A stretch of DNA of 64,000 nt from Bifidobacterium sp. N4G05 (lineage in GTDB: Bacteria > Actinomycetota > Actinomycetes > Actinomycetales > Bifidobacteriaceae): the NCBI RefSeq assembly GCF_002742445.1, contig NZ_NJNQ01000005.1:124001-188000 (forward strand), read 5' to 3'. Numbering within the stretch: the first letter of the stretch is position 1; every line of letters begins with the position of its first letter. The position numbers and the translations under genes were made by a program. Shown one piece after another: positions 49,571 to 60,202 of this stretch. Under the pieces are notes generated by a model that worked only from the letters and a program-made list of their open reading frames with translations, did no database searches and had not been told where the DNA came from.

Positions 49571-51619
49571 CTATCTCTCCTCAATCATAGTTGTTTCCTC
49601 AGTTTCCGATGGGACCACAGGCATTGACGACTCGCCGTCGGTTTCTTCGGACTGCTTCTTGATTTTCTCCTGCATGGTATCAAATGCCTGCCGAACCTTC
49701 GGGCTTACGGATTCGGATGCCTGCCGCATGGATTCGGATGCCTGCTTGACCGTTTCCGTAGTGCGGTCAAGGATCTGCACCGTCTTCGGCAACGGCCTGT
49801 TGGATGGTTTTGGAGCATATAACACGTTGTCGATGATGTTCTCATACCGTTTGAGCACTTTCGGCCTGACGACCTTCAGGCTCGCCGTCAGCGTGCCGTT
49901 CTCCTGGTTGAACTCCTCGTCGAGGATTTCGAACTTGCGTACGGATTCCGCGCGGGAAACGTTCGCGTTCGCCTTTTCAACATACTGCTGGATAAACGCT
50001 CGCACGGCATCGTTCCTTGCAACCTGTTCCATGGACATGTTGCTGTCAAGTCCCTGCTGCGCAAGCCAGGAACGGACCATCTCCTGATCAAGCTCGATCA
50101 GGGCTCCGATGAATGGTTTGCCGTCGCCGACCACCACACCATGCGACACTATCGGGCAGGTGTTGATGATGTCTTCCATGGGTGCGGGACTGACGTTCTT
50201 GCCACCAGCAGTGATGATGATGTCTTTCTTGCGTCCCGTGATATACACAAAGCCATCATCGTCGATGGTTCCCAAATCACCGGTCTTCAACCAGCCATCG
50301 GCCATCTTGACGTCGGCCGTCAACTCTGGTTTCTTGTAATAGCCAAGGAACACATTAGGACCCATCACCTGCAGTTCCCCATCATCGTCGGTCCGCACAC
50401 CCATACCGGGACCAGGCTTGCCTACCGAACCGACACGGTTGGCATCTTGCCAGTTGACGATCATCGGTGCGGCAGTTTCCGTCATACCGTAGCCTTGGAT
50501 GAAGGTAATATCATCCATACCGTTGAAGAAATGGGCGAGATCAACGTTCAGGGGGGCTCCTCCGCAGGCTAGGTACCTCATGTTCGGCCCCAAAGCGGAG
50601 CGGATGGATTTACCCACGACAGACATAAAGAACGAATGTTCGGCGCGAGCCACGATGGAATGGCGTCCGGTTTCCTGCTCATCCTTCGACCATTGCACGA
50701 AATGATCAAATGCTCTAGCGAACACCCTTCCCCGAATGCCCGCTCCGGCCTTCTGCGAAGCCGCGTTGTACACCTTTTCGAACACGCGGGGAACTCCCAG
50801 CAGATAGGTTGGTTTGAAGCTGCGCAAATCGGCAAGCAGATGTTTGGCTCCCGGAAGATAGCCGACCACTCCTTGACCACCAATCGCAACGTATTGGATG
50901 TAGCGGGCGAAACAGTGCGCCAACGGCAGGAACAGCATCAGACGATTCGGCTGATACAGCATTTCGTCGAGAATGATGTAGCCGTTCAACACGATATGCG
51001 TGAAGTTCCGGTGAGAGAGCATGGCGCCTTTGGGCTTGCCTGTGGAACCGGACGTATACACAATGGTGAGCATGTCATCGGCCTTGACTCTAACGATCAC
51101 CTGATCAAGCGCGTCCTCGCTGACGCCCTCTCCGAAATCAGCAACGGCATCGAGACCATCTGCCTTGAAATTGAAAACATACCGCAAGCTGCTGTGCTCT
51201 TCACGGATCCGCTCAAGCGTTTGCGTGTGCGCGGAATCGCCAGCGAAAGCGATAACCGGATTCACCTCTTCGATAATTGACTCGGTCTGCTTGGCGGAAT
51301 CGGTCTCGTATACAGGCACGCTTACCGCTCCAATCGCGGCGCAGGCAAAATCAACGACTCCCCATTCGTAGCAAGTGGGCGAATAGATAACCACCATATT
51401 GCCGGTCTTGACCCCCAAGCCAAGAAGGCCTTTCGCAACCGAACGCACACGTTCGAGCATCTCCCCAGCCGTGACGTCATGCCAACGACGAGTCTCATCG
51501 TCCTGCCATTGGGCGATGAGATCCTCAGGATCACGCTCAGCGCGTCTGGAGAGCAACGCGAAAACGGTATCCTCATCCGTGGTGCTATACGCAGGTTCTG
51601 GTATAAATTCTCTCAACAT
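49571..51619 (-). CDS. Long-chain acyl-CoA synthetase (AMP-forming)
   Basis: The 682-residue protein has the AMP-binding signature '[19 protein letters not shown]' near residue 187, '[10 protein letters not shown]' near 375, '[20 protein letters not shown]' near 450 and '[10 protein letters not shown]', the FadD15-like pattern. It activates fatty acids with CoA and ATP, probably at the membrane. The last 80 residues are an unusual tail with a 'QASES' repeat and a charged helix. Followed directly by def. Substrate length is unknown. Confidence 0.9.
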   Translation of the reverse strand: MLREFIPEPAYSTTDEDTVFALLSRRAERDPEDLIAQWQDDETRRWHDVTAGEMLERVRSVAKGLLGLGVKTGNMVVIYSPTCYEWGVVDFACAAIGAVSVPVYETDSAKQTESIIEEVNPVIAFAGDSAHTQTLERIREEHSSLRYVFNFKADGLDAVADFGEGVSEDALDQVIVRVKADDMLTIVYTSGSTGKPKGAMLSHRNFTHIVLNGYIILDEMLYQPNRLMLFLPLAHCFARYIQYVAIGGQGVVGYLPGAKHLLADLRSFKPTYLLGVPRVFEKVYNAASQKAGAGIRGRVFARAFDHFVQWSKDEQETGRHSIVARAEHSFFMSVVGKSIRSALGPNMRYLACGGAPLNVDLAHFFNGMDDITFIQGYGMTETAAPMIVNWQDANRVGSVGKPGPGMGVRTDDDGELQVMGPNVFLGYYKKPELTADVKMADGWLKTGDLGTIDDDGFVYITGRKKDIIITAGGKNVSPAPMEDIINTCPIVSHGVVVGDGKPFIGALIELDQEMVRSWLAQQGLDSNMSMEQVARNDAVRAFIQQYVEKANANVSRAESVRKFEILDEEFNQENGTLTASLKVVRPKVLKRYENIIDNVLYAPKPSNRPLPKTVQILDRTTETVKQASESMRQASESVSPKVRQAFDTMQEKIKKQSEETDGESSMPVVPSETEETTMIEER

Positions 51620-51656
51620 GAATCCCTATAGTAGTTGCAGTACATTTAAGGCACGC

Positions 51657-51704
51657 TGAAAACCCTTGGAATCGGCTGAATTTAGCCAATTCCAAGGGTT
51701 TTGA
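51657..51704. terminator. Long bidirectional hairpin
   Basis: AACCCTTGGAATCGGCT (51661-51677) pairs with AGCCAATTCCAAGGGTT (51684-51700) with one mismatch and a 6-base loop. A-rich and T-rich flanks extend the stem. It separates the 51723 gene from the acyl-CoA synthetase gene. Confidence 0.85.
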
Positions 51705-51722
51705 ATAATTAGCCGTTTTTCG

Positions 51723-52352
51723 TCACATGCCGAAATCAGCAGTCACGCATTTCCAAGCGGATCCCTTGAGCACGCACTTCATGTTGCCGCATAGTCTCCG
51801 GCCTCCGATGCCCATCAGCACAGTGCTTTCGAAACATGTTGGCGAGATCATCCAGCTTTCGACGGTATAGACGGTAATCGGAAGCAATCCGAGCTGGGCG
51901 TACACTTTTACGTCCTTCTTCATCCGGCTTACGATCTGGGCGGAGGCAATCTTCAGCTTTCGCATGTAGTCTTCACTCAACACCTTCTCCACGAGCGACA
52001 GCTTCTGCCTACCGCGGAAAATATCAACAATGTTGCAAAGTAGCCGCGCAGAAAACATGCTCATGGAGTAGGCAAACTCAGCATCGCATGGCCCGGGCAT
52101 GATCTGAACAAAGTGAAATGGAATTTTCCTACCGAAAAGGTCTGAATCGAGAAACCCATCATAAGTGGGAAGCTTTCGACCGGAAGGAAAAACCAGTTTT
52201 TTCCATTCAGTCAGTTCTTCCTCCGTGGGAAGCTCTTTAGGATCATCCTCCCCCTTCTTATTGAACAGCACATCCAGTCCAGAAGACGGAATAGCCAAAC
52301 CCGTCCCGTCAACTGCTGGCGGCGGAACTTCATTTTCAAATGAACCATCCAT
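51723..52352 (-). CDS. Orphan protein of unknown function
   Basis: The 209-residue product starts MDGSFENEVPPPAVDGTG, with AAAGG 9 bases before the ATG at 52352; a longer start at 52382 lacks a site. The first 50 residues look disordered and acidic. The rest mixes short helices and strands with a basic region ('LSEDYMRKLKIASAQIVSRM') and three cysteines late ('LCGNMKCVLKGSAWKCV'). No membrane segment is obvious. I recognise no family. It is isolated by a strong terminator downstream and a 500-base region upstream, and its base composition is lower in G+C than its neighbours, which may mean acquisition. Confidence 0.7.
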   Translation of the reverse strand: MDGSFENEVPPPAVDGTGLAIPSSGLDVLFNKKGEDDPKELPTEEELTEWKKLVFPSGRKLPTYDGFLDSDLFGRKIPFHFVQIMPGPCDAEFAYSMSMFSARLLCNIVDIFRGRQKLSLVEKVLSEDYMRKLKIASAQIVSRMKKDVKVYAQLGLLPITVYTVESWMISPTCFESTVLMGIGGRRLCGNMKCVLKGSAWKCVTADFGM

Positions 52353-52876
52353 GATGGCACCTTTCTTCTTTGCCCGACTCATCGTTGAGAGGGGGTGTAG
52401 GAACCATTAAGGCATGAAAGATTGCCCCCGTCAAGTTAACATCTGCCTTTTGTGGATATGTGGATAACTCAGATATCCAAACTATTACAGAACACCCTAA
52501 ATATGCGTTTATCCACCCTTCATATACTGAAGAATAGAGTGGCTCTTTGCTGGAAATGCAATTAAACGGCCTGCTTCAGCATTGCCCCTAATTCGTCTCA
52601 AAATATCTTAATAAAAATGGACAGCTCCGACTTTTTCTGAAAGATATTGATCGTGTTTGTTCGTATGTGTTCGTATTATGGTACTTTGCGCCTTATGATG
52701 CCAGTTTTTCGCAAAAAACTTTTTAAAAAATTGCCTCTACACCGTTCGCAGCAGAGCCATCCCATATCAAGATTCTCCAAAAAGTTCGCAACGCCGTCGC
52801 GCGACACCCCGTGGTATGCGGCGTCCGAATAATATGGCATAATGAACACTTGGCAGAAAACGTATGTTTCTGCCGT
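52353..52876. other. A+T-rich intergenic region with DnaA-box-like sites
   Basis: No gene is seen. Three 9-base sites resemble the DnaA box: TGTGGATAT (52451), TGTGGATAA (52459, exact complement of TTATCCACA) and TTATCCACC (52509). Further on, TGTTCGTAT occurs twice with a 10-base period (52658 and 52668). A CATAAT hexamer at 52838-52843 could be the -10 element of tRNA-Gln. Short open frames here have no start signals. Confidence 0.5.
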
Positions 52877-52947
52877 TCCCCCATGGTGTAATGGCAGCAC
52901 ACGGGTCTTTGGAACCCTTTGTCTTGGTTCGAGTCCAGGTGGGGGAG
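52877..52947 (+). tRNA. tRNA-Gln (TTG)
   Basis: A 71-base cloverleaf has acceptor TCCCCCA/TGGGGGA, G73 and anticodon loop CTTTGGA, giving TTG for CAA codons. CCA is not encoded. Confidence 0.95.
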
Positions 52948-52955
52948 CTTGTTAG

Positions 52956-52996
52956 GATAAAAGCTCCTGCAGAATCAGTCTGCAGGAGCTTTTATC
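52956..52996 (+). terminator. Terminator of tRNA-Gln
   Basis: A perfect 17-base stem, GATAAAAGCTCCTGCAG with CTGCAGGAGCTTTTATC, has a 7-base loop. Confidence 0.88.
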
Positions 52997-53063
52997 TTAT
53001 CCGAAAACGCAGCAGCAGAAAGCGCATTGGCATTCCGGGAAAAATATTCGCAATACAAAAAAT

Positions 53064-53102
53064 ATGCGAGGCGCCCTCCCCATATGGAGCGGGCACCTCG
53101 CA
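53064..53102 (-). terminator. Terminator of prs
   Basis: TGCGAGG (53064-53070) pairs with CCTCGCA (53096-53102), extended inward by imperfect G+C pairing. On the minus strand TATTTTTTG follows. Confidence 0.83.
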
Positions 53103-53124
53103 AATGCACCTATACACACCTATG

Positions 53125-54147
53125 TCAGGCGAACAAGAAGCCCTGGCCGTGGTGTTCCGGGTAGGTGTCAAACAGTTCGGCCACGGAGCCGTCTTCGAAC
53201 ACGGCGCGGATGGCGCTGGCCAGAAGCGGCGCAATCGATAGTACGGTCAAACCGTCCCAACGCTTCTCTTCAGGAATCGGCACGGTGTCGGTAAGCACGA
53301 CTTCTCGGGCGCCACTGTCCTTCAAACGTTCTACAGCTGGACCAGACAGCACGCCATGCGTGGCGACAACGGTCACCGACTTGGCGCCGGCGTTCTTGAG
53401 TACGTTGCAGGCGCCTGCGATGGTTCCAGCGGTATCGATCAAATCGTCGACAAGCACGCAGTCCTTGCCTTCGACGTCGCCCACGACTCGGTTGGCGACT
53501 GCCTGATTCGGACGGGTGATGTCGCGCGTCTTGTGCACGAACGCGAGCGGGCCGCCGCCAAGACGCTGCGCCCACTGTTCCGCGACACGAATGCGGCCTG
53601 CATCCGGGGACACGACGGCGACGTTGTCAAGCTGGTTGGCGAAACGATCACGAATGTAGTCCACAAGCACTGGCATAGCAATGAGATGGTCGACCGGACC
53701 GTCGAAGAAGCCCTGGGACTGTGCCGCATGCAGGTCGACGCTCATAATGCGGTCGGCGCCCGCAGTCTTGAGCAGGTCGAACATCAGACGGCACGAAATA
53801 GGCTCGCGGCCGCGATGCTTCTTGTCTTGGCGGGAATAGCCCAACAGTGGGCAGACCGCCGTAATGGAACGTGCGGAGGCACGCTTGAGCGCATCAATCA
53901 TGATGAGCTGCTCCATGATCGATTGATTGATCGGAGCTGCGTGACTTTGCAGTACGAACACGTCCGCGCCACGCACGGATTCGGTGTAGCGCACGTACAT
54001 CTCGCCGTTGGCGAAGTCGTATGCTGTGGTTTCCAGAACATCGATACCGAGTTGTTCGGCGACTTCCGCCGCCAGTTTCGGATGTGTTCTGCCTGTGACA
54101 AGGATAAGGTTTTTATCCGGCTTTCCTTCAAGGATTGCGCTCACCAT
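53125..54147 (-). CDS. prs: Ribose-phosphate pyrophosphokinase
   Basis: The 340-residue enzyme shows 'LVTGRTHPKLAAEVAEQLG', 'YSRQDKKHRGREPIS', 'MSVDLHAAQSQGFFDG' and the PRPP-binding 'CVLVDDLIDTAGTIA'. It makes PRPP from ribose-5-phosphate, feeding the his, trp, pur, apt and NAD genes in this window. The start at 54147 fits the family N terminus; in-frame ATGs at 54189 and 54198 would add 14-17 residues. Confidence 0.96.
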   Translation of the reverse strand: MVSAILEGKPDKNLILVTGRTHPKLAAEVAEQLGIDVLETTAYDFANGEMYVRYTESVRGADVFVLQSHAAPINQSIMEQLIMIDALKRASARSITAVCPLLGYSRQDKKHRGREPISCRLMFDLLKTAGADRIMSVDLHAAQSQGFFDGPVDHLIAMPVLVDYIRDRFANQLDNVAVVSPDAGRIRVAEQWAQRLGGGPLAFVHKTRDITRPNQAVANRVVGDVEGKDCVLVDDLIDTAGTIAGACNVLKNAGAKSVTVVATHGVLSGPAVERLKDSGAREVVLTDTVPIPEEKRWDGLTVLSIAPLLASAIRAVFEDGSVAELFDTYPEHHGQGFLFA

Positions 54148-54237
54148 GTCTCCAAACGTCTGTTTTTGCGTCAAGTGGACGTGACCCATACTAACCATCC
54201 GCGCAGACCGTCTCATCCGCGCGTGTTCACCTGAAAT

Positions 54238-54984
54238 TTACCGGTACAGTCCGTGCTTGCCAATATATTGCACCACGCCGTCCGGTACGAGGTACCAAAC
54301 AGGTTCCCCGTGTTCCGCGCGTCGACGTACATCGGTCGAAGAAATCGCCAGCGCCGGTATTTCCAACGTATCGACCTTGCCTTCCGGCAGTTTCACCCCT
54401 TCTGGAGATGAGTATCCGGGGCGGGTCACGGCCACGAAGTGGGCCAGATCCCACATTTTGTCGGCATCTTTCCATTGCATGATTTCCGCGACCGCGTCGG
54501 CTCCGGTGATGAAGAAGAGTTCCGCGTCAGGATGTTGCACACGGATATCTCGCAACGTGTCGATGGTGTAGGTGATTCCCGGACGGTCGATGTCCACACG
54601 TGATACGGTGAATTTCGGATTGGATGCGGTGGCGATGACCGTCATGAGATAGCGGTCTTCCGCGTTGGTGACGTTCTTGTCGAGTTTGAATACGGGGCGT
54701 CCTGTCGGCACGAAGATCACTTCGTCGAGGTCGTACACCCATGACACTTCTGACGCCGCCACCAAGTGGCCGTTGTGGATGGGGTCGAACGTACCGCCCA
54801 TAATGCCGATGCGAGGCCTGCTATGCCAGTTGCCACGCGCTGAACGTCGACCTGTGGACACTGCGGAACCTGCTGATTCCACGGAAAGGCCGGACATGCG
54901 CCGTTCCGGTTCCACCACATAGCTGATGGCAAGTTCGGAATCGGCTTCGGCGGATTCGGGCCGCATGCGTTTCGGACCGGTCAT
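54238..54984 (-). CDS. nadD: Nicotinate-nucleotide adenylyltransferase
   Basis: The 248-residue protein has the nucleotidyltransferase motif '[12 protein letters not shown]' near residue 64 and 'ISSTDVRRR' near 217. It adenylates nicotinate mononucleotide for NAD synthesis. About 55 residues precede the core, an extension of low complexity not needed for the fold. The start overlaps the upstream stop by four bases, which supports it. It lies in the proA-unknown-nadD unit. Confidence 0.94.
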   Translation of the reverse strand: MTGPKRMRPESAEADSELAISYVVEPERRMSGLSVESAGSAVSTGRRSARGNWHSRPRIGIMGGTFDPIHNGHLVAASEVSWVYDLDEVIFVPTGRPVFKLDKNVTNAEDRYLMTVIATASNPKFTVSRVDIDRPGITYTIDTLRDIRVQHPDAELFFITGADAVAEIMQWKDADKMWDLAHFVAVTRPGYSSPEGVKLPEGKVDTLEIPALAISSTDVRRRAEHGEPVWYLVPDGVVQYIGKHGLYR

Positions 54985-55571
54985 GAAGCGTCCTCGCTCT
55001 TCTGCTCCTGATCGGCGTCCGCGGTTTCACGTCCGATGCTGTCTGCCGTGGGCGAAGCGTTGTCAGGATCGATCTTGTCCATATCCTCGTCCCACTCGTC
55101 CTGCACAACACGTCTGATTTCAGCGAAGGTCGGCAACGGGAAGTCCGGCTGGTAGGCACGTCGCACCTCGGCCACACGTTCGGTGACACGAATCAGCGTA
55201 TCAGTCATGCCGTCGATATCCTGTTCGCGTTCCATGGCGCTGAATTTGGCGATGTACTGTTCCATAAGACGCATCTGCTCGTCGACGTTCCTGAGTTTCT
55301 CCTCGCTGAGTTCCACCACGTCGTCGGCGCCGGTTTCCGGCCAGCCAATCAACACCGCATCGGCATATTCGAGTGACGCGCGCTGTGCCGCCGAGGCGAT
55401 GCCGTCCTCGATTTGCACAAGGAACACGTATCGTACAATGCTTAATCGTTCGGAGGCAAGCTTCAATCCCAGATATGGATCATTGAGATCCGCATTCCAT
55501 GGATTCTTGACGTCGGTCATTGTTCCCTCCATCTGACTGTCGTTTTCGTTGATACCGTTTTGTTCGCTCAT
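54981..55571 (-). CDS. Conserved-looking soluble protein of unknown function
   Basis: The 196-residue acidic protein starts [16 protein letters not shown] and has a helical core ('[20 protein letters not shown]') and a disordered acidic C terminus. No membrane segment or metal motif is seen. It overlaps both neighbours by four bases (ATGA with proA upstream and nadD downstream), so its translation is tightly coupled to them. I do not recognise the family. Confidence 0.8.
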   Translation of the reverse strand: MSEQNGINENDSQMEGTMTDVKNPWNADLNDPYLGLKLASERLSIVRYVFLVQIEDGIASAAQRASLEYADAVLIGWPETGADDVVELSEEKLRNVDEQMRLMEQYIAKFSAMEREQDIDGMTDTLIRVTERVAEVRRAYQPDFPLPTFAEIRRVVQDEWDEDMDKIDPDNASPTADSIGRETADADQEQKSEDAS

Positions 55572-56881
55572 GCTCGCACCTGCCCCGTTCCGTAACCGAT
55601 CCACTTGGTCGTGGTCATTTCGCGTAGTCCCATGGGGCCGCGTGCGTGCATTTTCTGCGTTGAGATGCCAAGTTCCGCGCCGAAACCGAACACTCCCCCG
55701 TCGGTGAAGCGTGTGGATGCGTTGACCATCACCACCGCCGAGTCGATGCGTGAGGTGAATTCCTCGATGGCCGAATAGTCTTCGGCGATGATGGATTCCG
55801 TATGTCCGGTGGAATGACGGTTGATGTGTTCGATGGCTTCGTTGAGTGAGTCGACCACTTTGATGCCGATTTTCAATGCCAGATACTCGGTATCCCAGTC
55901 TTCATCAGTGGCATGCATCAGTTCCACTCCGTCGATACCGGCTTTATCGATGATTGCGTAAGCTCGCTCGTCGGCATGCATTTCAACATTGGCGGCGGCG
56001 AGTGCGGCTGCGGCCTGCGGAAGGAACGTTTCGGCAATGTCCTGATGCACGAGGAGTTTTTCGGTGGCGTTGCAGACGCCGACACGTTGCGTTTTGGCAT
56101 TGAGGATGATGGGGATGGCCTTGTTTTGGTCGCCGGTTTGGTCGACGTAGATATGTACGTTGCCAGCTCCGGTTTCGATGACCGGCACTTTGGAGTTTTG
56201 CACGACGGCTTGAATAAGACCCGCTCCCCCTCGCGGAATGAGTAGGTCGATGTGACCTTGGGCTTGCATCATGGCGGTGGCGCCCTGGCGTCCGTATTCG
56301 TCGACGGATGCGATGAGCGCAGGGTCGTATCCGTATTCGCGTAGCACGTCGGCGATGATGCCGAGTGTGGCTGCGTTGGTACGTTCGGCCGCGTGTCCGC
56401 CTCTGAGAAGCACCGCATTACCGGATTTGATGCAGAGCGATGCGACGTCGACGGTGACGTTGGGGCGTGCTTCGTAGACCATGCCAAGCACTCCGATGGG
56501 CACGCGGGCCTGTTCGAGTCGTAGACCGTTGTCGAGATGGTATCCGCGTACGATTTCGCCGATCGGATCCGGCAGGGTAGCTACGTGGCGTACGCCTTGT
56601 GCGGCTGCGTTGACGCGGGACACGTCGAATTTGAGTCGGTCAAGCTTGCCTGCGTCCATACCATGTTCAGCAGCTTCCTGCATATCGATGGCGTTGGCTG
56701 CGGCAATTTCTCCGGAACGCGAGTCGAGTGCGTCCGCGATGACGTTGAGAAGCTCGTTTTTACGTTGCGTGTTGGTTTGGGCAAGTTGCGCTTGCGCGAT
56801 TCGTGCGGCGTCGGCTTTGGCGCACACTTCGTTGAGCACGTCGATTTCCATGGCGTTGGCTTGGATCTGTGGGTTCGTCAT
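55568..56881 (-). CDS. proA: Gamma-glutamyl phosphate reductase
   Basis: The 437-residue aldehyde-dehydrogenase-fold enzyme contains '[19 protein letters not shown]', '[13 protein letters not shown]', the catalytic cysteine in '[12 protein letters not shown]', and '[20 protein letters not shown]'. It reduces glutamyl phosphate to glutamate semialdehyde in proline synthesis. proB is not in the window. AGGAAA precedes the ATG. Confidence 0.96.
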   Translation of the reverse strand: MTNPQIQANAMEIDVLNEVCAKADAARIAQAQLAQTNTQRKNELLNVIADALDSRSGEIAAANAIDMQEAAEHGMDAGKLDRLKFDVSRVNAAAQGVRHVATLPDPIGEIVRGYHLDNGLRLEQARVPIGVLGMVYEARPNVTVDVASLCIKSGNAVLLRGGHAAERTNAATLGIIADVLREYGYDPALIASVDEYGRQGATAMMQAQGHIDLLIPRGGAGLIQAVVQNSKVPVIETGAGNVHIYVDQTGDQNKAIPIILNAKTQRVGVCNATEKLLVHQDIAETFLPQAAAALAAANVEMHADERAYAIIDKAGIDGVELMHATDEDWDTEYLALKIGIKVVDSLNEAIEHINRHSTGHTESIIAEDYSAIEEFTSRIDSAVVMVNASTRFTDGGVFGFGAELGISTQKMHARGPMGLREMTTTKWIGYGTGQVRA

Positions 56882-57034
56882 AGTTTCCTAGATTAGCGCG
56901 GAATCGCGCCTTGTTCCGCAGCTTCGACCATTATTTCGTCGTAGCGTCGGGAGCAGGGCGCGATTTCACATGTCGTGTGGCTCCAGAGATTCATGTCCGG
57001 AACCGTTCTCGATCAACTATTATTCGACATGGAA

Positions 57035-58342
<1,308 letters not shown>

Positions 58343-58375
58343 TGAACTCTCCTTGGCTTGGAGGATAACTACGTT

Positions 58376-58395
58376 GCCCGCACGAGCATGCGGGC
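58376..58395 (-). promoter_or_regulatory. Hairpin in the glyA leader
   Basis: GCCCGCA (58376-58382) pairs with TGCGGGC (58389-58395) across 6 bases, about 35 bases upstream of the glyA start. It could be an operator dyad or leader stem. Confidence 0.4.
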
Positions 58396-58604
58396 TCCAC
58401 GATGAAGTGTACGTGCATAAATCGTATGGGAGAACAGGGCGTTTCGAAACATGGCAGCAATCACGAAACAAGAAGGAAACAATCGCCTATTTGCAAATCG
58501 CATGTCGTCCCATTCCACGGACGCCAAGCATGTTTCTTCCCGCCCATAACGCTACACTTAATACTGTTTGACGTTATTGCCCGTTCTATTGCTAAGGAAA
58601 TCCA

Positions 58605-60092
58605 GTGACCACGTTCCACAGCACCCGCAGCACCACCGATTCGCTCACCTCCAAGCAGGCCATCCGCAAAGGCATCGCCGACGATGGAGGCCTGTTCGTA
58701 ACCGACTCACTGGGCGAAACCCACGTGGACATCGCTTCCCTCGCAGGCAAGTCCTACCAGCAGATCGCATTCGACGTGCTGAGCGTGTTGCTGCCCGACT
58801 TCACCGAAACTGAACTCAAAGCATGCATCAGCGAGGCATACGGCGCGCAGTGGTCCGATGAAAAGATCACCCCGGTCAAGCCGCTCGGCGATGACTACGT
58901 GATGGAACTATTCAACGGTCCGACCTCTGCATTCAAGGACGTCGCATTGCAGATCCTGCCGCGTTTCATGGCACGCACCACCCCGACCGATGGCGACGAC
59001 AACGAGAAAATCATGATCGTGACCGCCACTTCCGGAGACACCGGCAAGGCAGCACTCGCTGGTTTCGCGGATGCCGAGGGCACGGGCATCACCGTGTTCT
59101 ATCCGGAAGGCAAGGTCAGCCAGGTGCAGGAACTGCAGATGAGCACGCAGGCCGGTTCAAATGTGAACGTGTGCGCAGTCAAGGGCAATTTCGATGACGC
59201 ACAATCCGCGGTCAAGCGCATTTTCGGCGACCGCGAGCTCGCCAACCGCTTGGCATCCGACTCGCATGTGGTACTGTCTTCCGCAAATTCGATTAATGTG
59301 GGGCGTTTGGTGCCGCAGGTCGTCTACTATTTCTCCGCTTACGCGCAGCTACTCGAACAGCAGGTCATCAATGTTGGCGATGAGGTCGAGTTCGTGGTGC
59401 CGACCGGTAACTTCGGTGATATTCTCGCCGGATATTATGCGAAGTTGCTGGGCCTGCCGGTCAAGCATCTGGTTGTTGCGTCCGATAAGAACAATGTGCT
59501 GTTCGATTTCCTGACTTCCGGCACGTATAACCGTCAGCGTCCGTTCTATCAGACGATTTCCCCGTCGATGGATATTCTCATTTCCTCGAATCTGGAGCGC
59601 ATGCTGTATTACATGTCCGGCAAGGACACTCGTCTGATCGCCATGCTGATGAACGATCTGAACCAGTGGGGCGCCTATGAGGTTCCCGAACCGATGCTGG
59701 CTAAGATCCGTTCCCTGTTCGGCACTGGCTGGGCCGATGAGGATCAGGTGCGTGAGATGATCGCGGATTGCTGGAACAAGAACCATTATGTGATTGACCC
59801 GCACACCGCGTGCGGTTATTACGTGATGCAGCAAATGCCTCGCGATCCGCTGACGCCGCGCGTGCTGTTGAGCACCGCCAGCCCATACAAGTTCCCGCGT
59901 GTGGTCAACGAATCCTTGGGATTGGACGCTTCCGGCACGGATTTCGAATGCATGGACGTGCTTGCCGAAGCGACCGGCACCACTGCCCCAGCCGCATTGC
60001 GCGGATTGGAAACCGCCAACGTGCGTTTCGACCATGTCGTTGATATCGACAGTATGGAAGACTTCGTCGAGCAGGCCGCCAAAACCCTGTAA
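58605..60092 (+). CDS. thrC: Threonine synthase
   Basis: The 495-residue PLP enzyme is of the long fungal/proteobacterial-like type, with 'SKQAIRKGIADDGGLFV', the PLP lysine in 'NGPTSAFKDVALQI' and 'ATSGDTGKAALAGF'. It makes threonine from phosphohomoserine. Translation starts at GTG with AAGGAA 5 bases upstream. It is followed by a strong terminator, so it is transcribed alone. Confidence 0.95.
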   Translation: MTTFHSTRSTTDSLTSKQAIRKGIADDGGLFVTDSLGETHVDIASLAGKSYQQIAFDVLSVLLPDFTETELKACISEAYGAQWSDEKITPVKPLGDDYVMELFNGPTSAFKDVALQILPRFMARTTPTDGDDNEKIMIVTATSGDTGKAALAGFADAEGTGITVFYPEGKVSQVQELQMSTQAGSNVNVCAVKGNFDDAQSAVKRIFGDRELANRLASDSHVVLSSANSINVGRLVPQVVYYFSAYAQLLEQQVINVGDEVEFVVPTGNFGDILAGYYAKLLGLPVKHLVVASDKNNVLFDFLTSGTYNRQRPFYQTISPSMDILISSNLERMLYYMSGKDTRLIAMLMNDLNQWGAYEVPEPMLAKIRSLFGTGWADEDQVREMIADCWNKNHYVIDPHTACGYYVMQQMPRDPLTPRVLLSTASPYKFPRVVNESLGLDASGTDFECMDVLAEATGTTAPAALRGLETANVRFDHVVDIDSMEDFVEQAAKTL

Positions 60093-60129
60093 ACGAAGCA
60101 CGTCTTCGAACCGTTAGTTCGTCATTATC

Positions 60130-60160
60130 GGCCGTCCGCAATATGTGGACGGCCGTTTTT
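60130..60160 (+). terminator. Terminator of thrC
   Basis: CGGCCGTCC (60130-60138) pairs with GGACGGCCG (60148-60156), followed by TTTTT. Confidence 0.9.
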
Positions 60161-60202
60161 CGTCAAGACTGCTACAGTTGCATGTTCGGAGGCGAACCCA
60201 GC

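Noticed and set aside
52647-52832. 61-codon plus-strand frame before tRNA-Gln
   Set aside because: No ribosome binding site and an A+T-rich composition unlike the genes around it. It overlaps the probable tRNA promoter.
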